Source of the DNA: Hyperoodon ampullatus
Taxonomy: Eukaryota; Chordata; Mammalia; Artiodactyla; Ziphiidae
Length of the DNA stretch: 64,000 bases
Direction of reading: 5' to 3'
Assembly: GCA_949752795.1 (NCBI GenBank)
Contig: OX457056.1
Coordinates: 92,774,942 to 92,838,941 of the forward strand
In this document: in pieces, positions 58,481 to 64,000 of the stretch
How positions within the stretch are numbered: the first letter of the stretch is position 1
Layout: each line of letters opens with the position of its first letter
Program-made: the position numbers and the translations under genes
The notes under the pieces: model-generated
What the model was told of the DNA's origin: nothing
The model's database searches: none
What the model saw: only the letters and a program-made list of their open reading frames with translations

Positions 58481-58649
58481 GAAACATTGTGAGTACTCAC
58501 TGGTCCTTTACGCCTTCATACCTGCCTTTCCTAATGTGTGTCCAGCTTCCTGCCACTCCTGTCTTTCCAATATCTTATACCCACATCCAGGTTCCTGTCA
58601 CCCCACCACTGCCCCCCCCACCCAGCCCCACTCTCTACATTCAGTTAGT
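58481..58649. other. Unassigned DNA
   Basis: Nothing firm; it may hold a small decayed L2 piece. Confidence 0.35.
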
Positions 58650-59070
58650 TGCTTTCTCAGTTAGGATTAGGTCAGATTGTATATAACAGAAAATGTATAG
58701 CAGGTGTTAAACAAAGGAAACTTATTTTCCTTTCAAGTAAAAATCCTGAAGTGGGCAGGCCAGGGCTGAGGTGATTGCTCTGTGGATATTAGAGACCCTG
58801 GTCTTCCCATCTGTCTTCTCTATCGTTTTTGACTCTGGCTTCAGATAGTTGCTGGAGTTTCAGCCATCATCACGTCCACATCCCAGAAAGATGAAAGGTG
58901 GAAGGGAGAGAGGACAAAAAGGTGTACTCCTTTGAAAACTCCTCCTGAAGCCCTATCCAATAACCTGCTGTCATTACATCGGCCAGAATGATTCACATGG
59001 CCACCCAGCCCCAGCTAGAAGGGAGGCTGGCACACTGCATGGGGTTCGATTGCTAAGACCAAATCCTGCC
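58650..59070 (-). repeat. Old interspersed repeat, copy 2 (family unresolved)
   Basis: It contains gtcagattgtatataacaga, gctggagtttcagccatcat, cggccagaatgattcacatg and gggaggctggcacactgcat, in the same order as copy 1 at 57250-57690. Confidence 0.4.
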
Positions 59071-59589
59071 GGGATAGGTCCATCTTCTTTCTCGTTGTCC
59101 AGATTCTAACCCAGACTCTCATTCTTTGTCTCCTATGCCACTTCCCATGGGCTCTCTGCCTAAAGGTTCCTGTCTTCAACCCACTTTACCCATGAGCAGT
59201 CTTCTGGATGTTAAGTGGTTCCCATCTGCATCAAGCAGAGCCACAGACCACTATCTCACAACCTGCATCCAGCTGACATAGTTTGATTGACCTTCATGGT
59301 ATTTTGAAAAATAAGTGAATTGAATTACTTATCAAAATTTAACAAGCCAAAAATCTCTCTAAAATCCTATGTTTACCTCTTTCAATAGCAGAGGCTCTGG
59401 GCCCACACCCTTGAAGAGCAATAATTAGCTGTGGTTGAGTAATCACTCACGGCTTTGGATAGAGTTTGGGATTTCCAGTTTGCCCCAATCCCTACCTACT
59501 CTTCCTCTTGCCTCACACCAAGACCACTTCCCTGATTTATATTTCCTGAGCATCCCCTGGCAGCATTTGAGGTTATGGGTCTTGACTGA
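59071..59589. other. Unassigned DNA
   Basis: No gene or family recognised. Confidence 0.4.
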
Positions 59590-59850
59590 AAGTCTAAAGT
59601 CTAAAACTCCTTGTCTGCTCTTCAAGGCCCTCCTGCAATCTGGCCTTCACCCATTCTTCTGGTATAACTTCCCATGAGCACCATTGTGTGCCCTGTGCCC
59701 CAAACACTCCCCACACAGCGCCTCTTGACTGTAAGTTTCACGAGGCCAGAGGCCATGTCTGTTTTGTTCATCAAATTATTGCCAGCCCCTCTAGCAGTGC
59801 CTAGCTCATAAAGAATGCTCAATAATTCATTGTTCAATGAAGCAATGAAT
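59590..59850 (+). repeat. L2 terminus
   Basis: tcttcaaggccctcctgcaa, ccatgtctgttttgttcatc and gcagtgcctagctcataaag, then tgctcaataattcattg, match the L2 end. Confidence 0.7.
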
Positions 59851-60149
59851 CAATACTGGTATATTTTGCCACTTCCCTGTCTATGTTCATGTTTCCACTC
59901 TCTAAAGTGACCTTCTCTTGTATCCACATATTGGGACTTAACCATCCTTCAGAGTCAAACCCATCCTCTGTGAAGCCTCCACTGACCCACTTGCCGGAAG
60001 TAACTTTCTCCTTCTCTGAACTCCTGTTAAACTCTCGTGCTTTTAGGAGTCATGGAGCTCCCAGGCCATAGTTCAAAGTCCCCGGGGCTTCTATACTCTT
60101 GAAAGACACCAAGTTGGGGAAGACTCAACAAGACTGAGACTCAGTATGC

Positions 60150-61000
60150 CAGATGACTCTGGTGACTGTGTTTGGGGAGGAGTGAGAAGAAGATTGGAGG
60201 CTACTGAAGCAGTCCAAAGCAAGAAATGATGGTAACTGTGGCCCGGGGGTTGGCAGGGAGGGTGGAAAGAAGTGAATGGATATGAGAGATTATTAGCACA
60301 TAAGAGTGTTGGGACTGGATGATATAATGGAAAAAACAGTACAGGCAAAGGAAAGGGAGGGTTTCAAAAGTGACGACTTGACTGCTGGCTCATGCAAGAT
60401 ATGAGTAGCACTATCATTCCCTGAAAGAGGAAATAGGTAGGGAGAAGCAGGCTTTGGGGGTTTGTTTTGGCCTCGTTGATTTTGAATATCCTTGAGACAT
60501 TCAACTTGAGATGTCAAGTAAGAGGTTAGGTATATGGGTTTGGATAAACCTTTCTGGGTTGAGGATATAATCTTGAAAATTATCAGAATTTTTAGTTGTT
60601 TAAACTCTGGAAATGGTATGGTTGCTGGACGCTGAGGGAGATAGTATGGAATAGAAGAAGATAACAGGGCTCGTGGCCAAGTCTTGGGAAGCCGACACTT
60701 AATAGCCAAGAAGAAACTGAGCCTGCAAAGCAGATAGAGAGGGAGTGCCCAAAGACCTAGGAGCAAACCAGGTAAGGATTGTATTGGAAAGCCAAGGAAG
60801 AGAGTGTCTCAGGTGGAAGGAGTCATATGTTGGTGAGAGGTTAAGAAAGACTGGGACTGAAAGAGACCATTGATGTAGCGTTGTGTGTGTCATGGGTGAC
60901 CTCTGAAGGAGCCATTTAGAAGACTGCTGGGCCTGGTAGGAGAAAGCTTACTGGAGAGTGTTGGTTGGGAGATGAAGAAAGGCAGACAGTGAGCACAGCT
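60150..61000 (-). repeat. L2 fragment, reverse strand
   Basis: gagacattcaacttgagatg, tcaagtaagaggttaggtat and gagaggttaagaaagactgg resemble the reverse complement of the L2 ORF2 end. The reverse frame at 60293-60766 is the remnant, with no intact domain. Confidence 0.65.
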
Positions 61001-61974
61001 GTGGTACCCTAGGACAATGCTGGATAAGTGATGTGGACATTAAGCTTATCCCTGGATATGGCTGAAAGTATCTATGGGATTCAGTGATATGGAGATCATG
61101 GGTGTCCTTAGGAAGAGGCAGCCACTGTGGAAGGGTATTAGGGTTGGAAGAGAGGTTAGGGGAGTTGAGGATGGGAAGAGAAGGAAATAGAGACAGTGAA
61201 GTCGATGTGGCCTCATAGTGAACACCGACTTCCCTCCACTTTGTCTCTCCGCCTCCACCTGCATAAGTGCTTAATGGGAGCCTCATTAACTCGTCTGCCT
61301 CCCCCAGCAAAAGAATGGACAGATAGTGGCAAGGAAGAGGAGGTACAGTGTATGAAGAAATCCTTCAGCCTTTCTCTGTATCCCAAAGACAGTTAGTGCA
61401 TTGGATTTTTTAATATATATATAAACCATACCCCCTATATTGGGTTTCCTCATTTGTGTGTGTGTTTAAATGATTTTAATGTCAAACCTGAGACCCGCTG
61501 CTGATTTAGAGTTCAAAAGACTCTCCCCCGTAGTCCAGGGACATCCCTGTGTGGTTTCTAAGAAAGATGAGGAGTTCAAAAAGTGAAGGCACTGTCACGC
61601 GTAAAGAGAAAATGAATTCAGTGTGCAATGCAGGAGGGACAGAGAGTAGAGCACGCAGCTGGGCTCTGGGATTCCATCCATCAGAAGTGAGAGAGAGACA
61701 GTGCTTGAAACTCCACACTTGCATTAGAGGACAGGGTATTCAGATGACACAGATGGTGGTGAAAATGCAAAACCAGAAAAGGTTTAACAACTGAATTTTT
61801 TTTCATCAGTCATTTAACCTGTACTCTAATGGCTAAGTACCTAACCCAATTTTAGGCAACTGGATATTTACAGCAAAAGATTAAAAAATTGAAAAATTTA
61901 ATTGATCATCTGAGCTTTAGAGAAGCCTTGCAATTTAATTCCATCACTCCTCTGGACTTGTAACTGTCCCACAG
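61001..61974. other. Unassigned DNA
   Basis: The first 300 bp may continue the reversed L2. The remainder is not recognised. Confidence 0.4.
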
Positions 61975-62260
61975 CAATATAAGGTGAGCCGTGAATGTAA
62001 TTTTTAATTTTCTATTAGCCTATATTAAAAAATTTAAAAGAACTAGGTGAGATTATTTTAAGAATTTTTTAATCCTAATATATCCAAAATAGTATAATTT
62101 AAATGTATATTCAATATGCAAATATACTAATGGGATATTTTCAGTTCTTAAGTTCACACTAAGTCTTACAGCACATCCAGTTCTCACGAGCCACATTTCA
62201 ATTGCTCAGTAGCCACATGTGGCTAGGGCTACCCTACTGGAAAATGTCGAGCCTCTAAAC
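61975..62260. mobile_element. hAT-like non-autonomous DNA transposon remnant
   Basis: The AT-rich middle and the right end gtagccacatgtggctaggg with ctaccctactgg resemble MER3-like hAT repeats, which carry a tagccacatgtggcta palindrome. The left end is decayed. Assignment is from memory. Confidence 0.45.
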
Positions 62261-62304
62261 AATCATTAAAGAATCATATACAAAGAAAACCCACCTAGTT
62301 GGAA

Positions 62305-62500
62305 AATAGGGAATATTTATGGAGTACCAACTATGTGATGGCCACTGGGTTGACAATTTTCCTTACATCACATCATTTGCTCATCACTATAATTCTGCCA
62401 CATAGATAACATTATCTTGTCTCTATGGAGGGGGAAACTGAGTGATTAAATAAATTGTGCTTCACTAAGAAGCATTAAGGTCACGTTTTAAACTCAAGCC
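62305..62500 (-). repeat. MIR, reverse strand
   Basis: ggagtaccaactatgtgatg, tcactataattctgccacat and ggagggggaaactgagtgat are the reversed MIR core. Confidence 0.75.
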
Positions 62501-62614
62501 TGTGCTTTTTTTTTAACATATAACCTTTGACAACATAAATAATCAATTATAAATAGACACTTCTCCAAAGAAGACATACAGATGGTCAAAAGACACATGA
62601 AAAGATGCTCAACA

Positions 62615-62903
62615 GGACTTCCCTGGTGGCACAGTGGTTAAGAATCCGCCTGCCAATGCAGGGTACACAGGTTCAAGCCCTGGTCCGGGAAGATCCCACA
62701 TGCCGTGGAGCAACTAAGCCCACAAGCCACAACTACTGCAGCCCGTGCACCTAGAGCCCGTGCTCTACAACAAGAGAAGCTACTGCAATGAGAAGCCCAT
62801 GCTCCGCAATGAAGAGTAGCCCATGCTCGTCACAACTAGAGAAAGTCTGTGTGCAGCAACAAAAACCCAACCCAGCCAAAAATAAATAAATAAATAAAAT
62901 ATT
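62615..62903 (+). mobile_element. CHR-type SINE, long form
   Basis: gacttccctggtggcacagt, the B box ggttcaagccc (62671-62681), caacaagagaagctactgca and an (aaat)n tail. The target duplication aaaagatgctcaaca is at 62600-62614 and 62904-62918 inside the L1. Confidence 0.93.
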
Positions 62904-63296
62904 AAAAGATGCTCAACATTGCTAACTATTAGAGAAATGCGAATCAAAACTACAATGAGGTATCACCTCACACTGCTCAGAATAGCCATCATCAAAAAAT
63001 CTATAAACAATAAATGCTAGAGAGAGTGTGGAGAAAAAGGAACCCTCCTACACTGTTGGTGGGAGTGTAAATTGGTACAGACACTATGGAGAACAGTATG
63101 GAGATTCCTTAAAAATCTAAAAATAGAGCTACCATATGACCCAGCAATCCCACTTCTGGACATATACCTGCAGAAAACTGTAATTCGAAAAGATACATGC
63201 ACCCCAATGTTCACTGCAGCACTATTTACAATAGCCAAGACATGGAAGCAGCTTAAGTGTCCATCAACAGATGAATGGATAAAGAAGATGTGAGAT

Positions 63297-63298
<2 letters not shown>

Positions 63299-63337
<39 letters not shown>
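63299..63337. repeat. (AT)n microsatellite in L1
   Basis: About 19 AT units replace the usual L1 text cacatatatacaatgg, so the repeat grew from the short AT run in the element. Confidence 0.97.
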
Positions 63338-63342
<5 letters not shown>

Positions 63343-63465
63343 GAATATTACTCAGCTATAAAAAAGAATGAAATAATGCCATTTGCAGCAACATGGATGG
63401 ACCCAGAGATCGTCATACTAAGTGAAGTAAGCCAGACAGAGAAAGACAAATACCATATGATGTCG

Positions 63466-63619
63466 CTAAGGCCACCAAATATTTAACACTCCAGAGAGCA
63501 ACAAGAAAGGAAAGGGACACCTCATCAAATCCAAATTCTTATTAAATAATAGATGTTAACCCACCTGAGAGCACCTTTCTCATATAATAAGCATTACAGA
63601 GGAAAAAAAGAAGTACACA
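63466..63619. other. Unassigned DNA
   Basis: A short stretch with nothing recognised. Confidence 0.35.
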
Positions 63620-64000
63620 AAATTACCTGGCCCTGACCCACCTTTGCATGCTCTACCCTCCTCATTTTCTCTCACAGGAAACTTCCTGGCTCCCATTTGG
63701 GCACACCCTGTTCCCTCTGGCTGGAAGATTCTCCCTTCACCTCTCGGAGCAATTAAATCTTTCTCATCCTTCAAGGCCTACATTTTAAAGGTCACTTCCT
63801 ACAGGAAGCCCTCCCTGACACCCCAGGGAAAACGGATCATTTTGCCTTCAGGTATTCACAGCATCTTTCTGTCAGAGCCCTTATTACACGTTTGTTCTAA
63901 ATCTGTTTCCCACAGAGTGTGAGCTCCCAGAAGCAAGGAGAGTGCCTTATTCAATACTTGTTGAGTAAGTGTCTAACTCAGCTATCAGCTAGGGTCACCT
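63620..64000 (+). repeat. L2 terminus
   Basis: ccctgttccctctggctgga, tccttcaaggcctacatttt, ggaagccctccctgacaccc and gagtgtgagctcccagaagc follow the L2 3' region and terminus. It may continue beyond the window. Confidence 0.75.

Larger units (their letters stand above)
62545..63465 (+). mobile_element. Old L1 ORF2-end fragment, split by a SINE
   Basis: aatagacacttctccaaaga, gagaaatgcgaatcaaaact and ttactcagctataaaaaaga belong to the ORF2 C-terminal region. The Cys-rich text is decayed. It ends at aaataccatatgatg without a 3'UTR. Confidence 0.82.

Overview
This window looks like gene-poor nuclear DNA from a cetacean (whale or dolphin). The evidence is the repeat complement: CHR-type tRNA-derived SINEs with conserved A and B boxes and the cetacean-style consensus, L1 elements with the matching artiodactyl/cetacean 3' end, many decayed L2, MIR and MLT1 (ERVL-MaLR) copies shared by placental mammals, and no recognisable ruminant BovB/Bov-tA or pig PRE1 repeats. 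Family names come from memory of consensus sequences, not from a search. I found no host protein-coding exon, tRNA, rRNA or other RNA gene that I could support; every long open frame lies inside a retrotransposon.

Layout. Positions 1-4930 hold old repeats, including an MLT1 LTR inside another repeat and an L1 reduced to a 5'UTR joined to a 3' tail. Positions 4933-12147 hold a decayed near full-length L1 (element A) cut by a CHR SINE. Positions 12148-19990 hold L2, MIR, MLT1 and two reverse-strand SINEs. Positions 19992-30440 hold the most striking structure: a CHR SINE split by a 10 kb insertion with one 15-bp target-site duplication. That insertion contains a near full-length L1 (element B), its poly(A), and a second L1 (element C) that starts inside ORF2. 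B and C agree for 2.8 kb with only two differences noticed, share several ORF2-breaking lesions, then diverge by about 5 percent in their 3' ends.

Positions 30450-45985 are mainly L2, a reverse-strand old L1, paired MLT1 LTRs, MIRs and unassigned DNA. Positions 45990-48985 hold an old L1 (J) with a younger L1 (I) nested in it at a homologous ORF2 position, plus a reverse SINE. Positions 48986-64000 hold a pogo/Tigger-like DNA transposon cut by an L1 3' end, an hAT-like remnant, several L1 tails, MIR, L2 on both strands, microsatellites, and an old L1 cut by a CHR SINE.

The elements record an order of events: L2/MIR/old L1M copies first, then MLT1 and DNA transposons, then cetacean-type L1 and CHR SINEs nested in them, and last local sequence exchange between tandem L1 copies. 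All L1 open frames seen here are broken, so no element looks able to move by itself.
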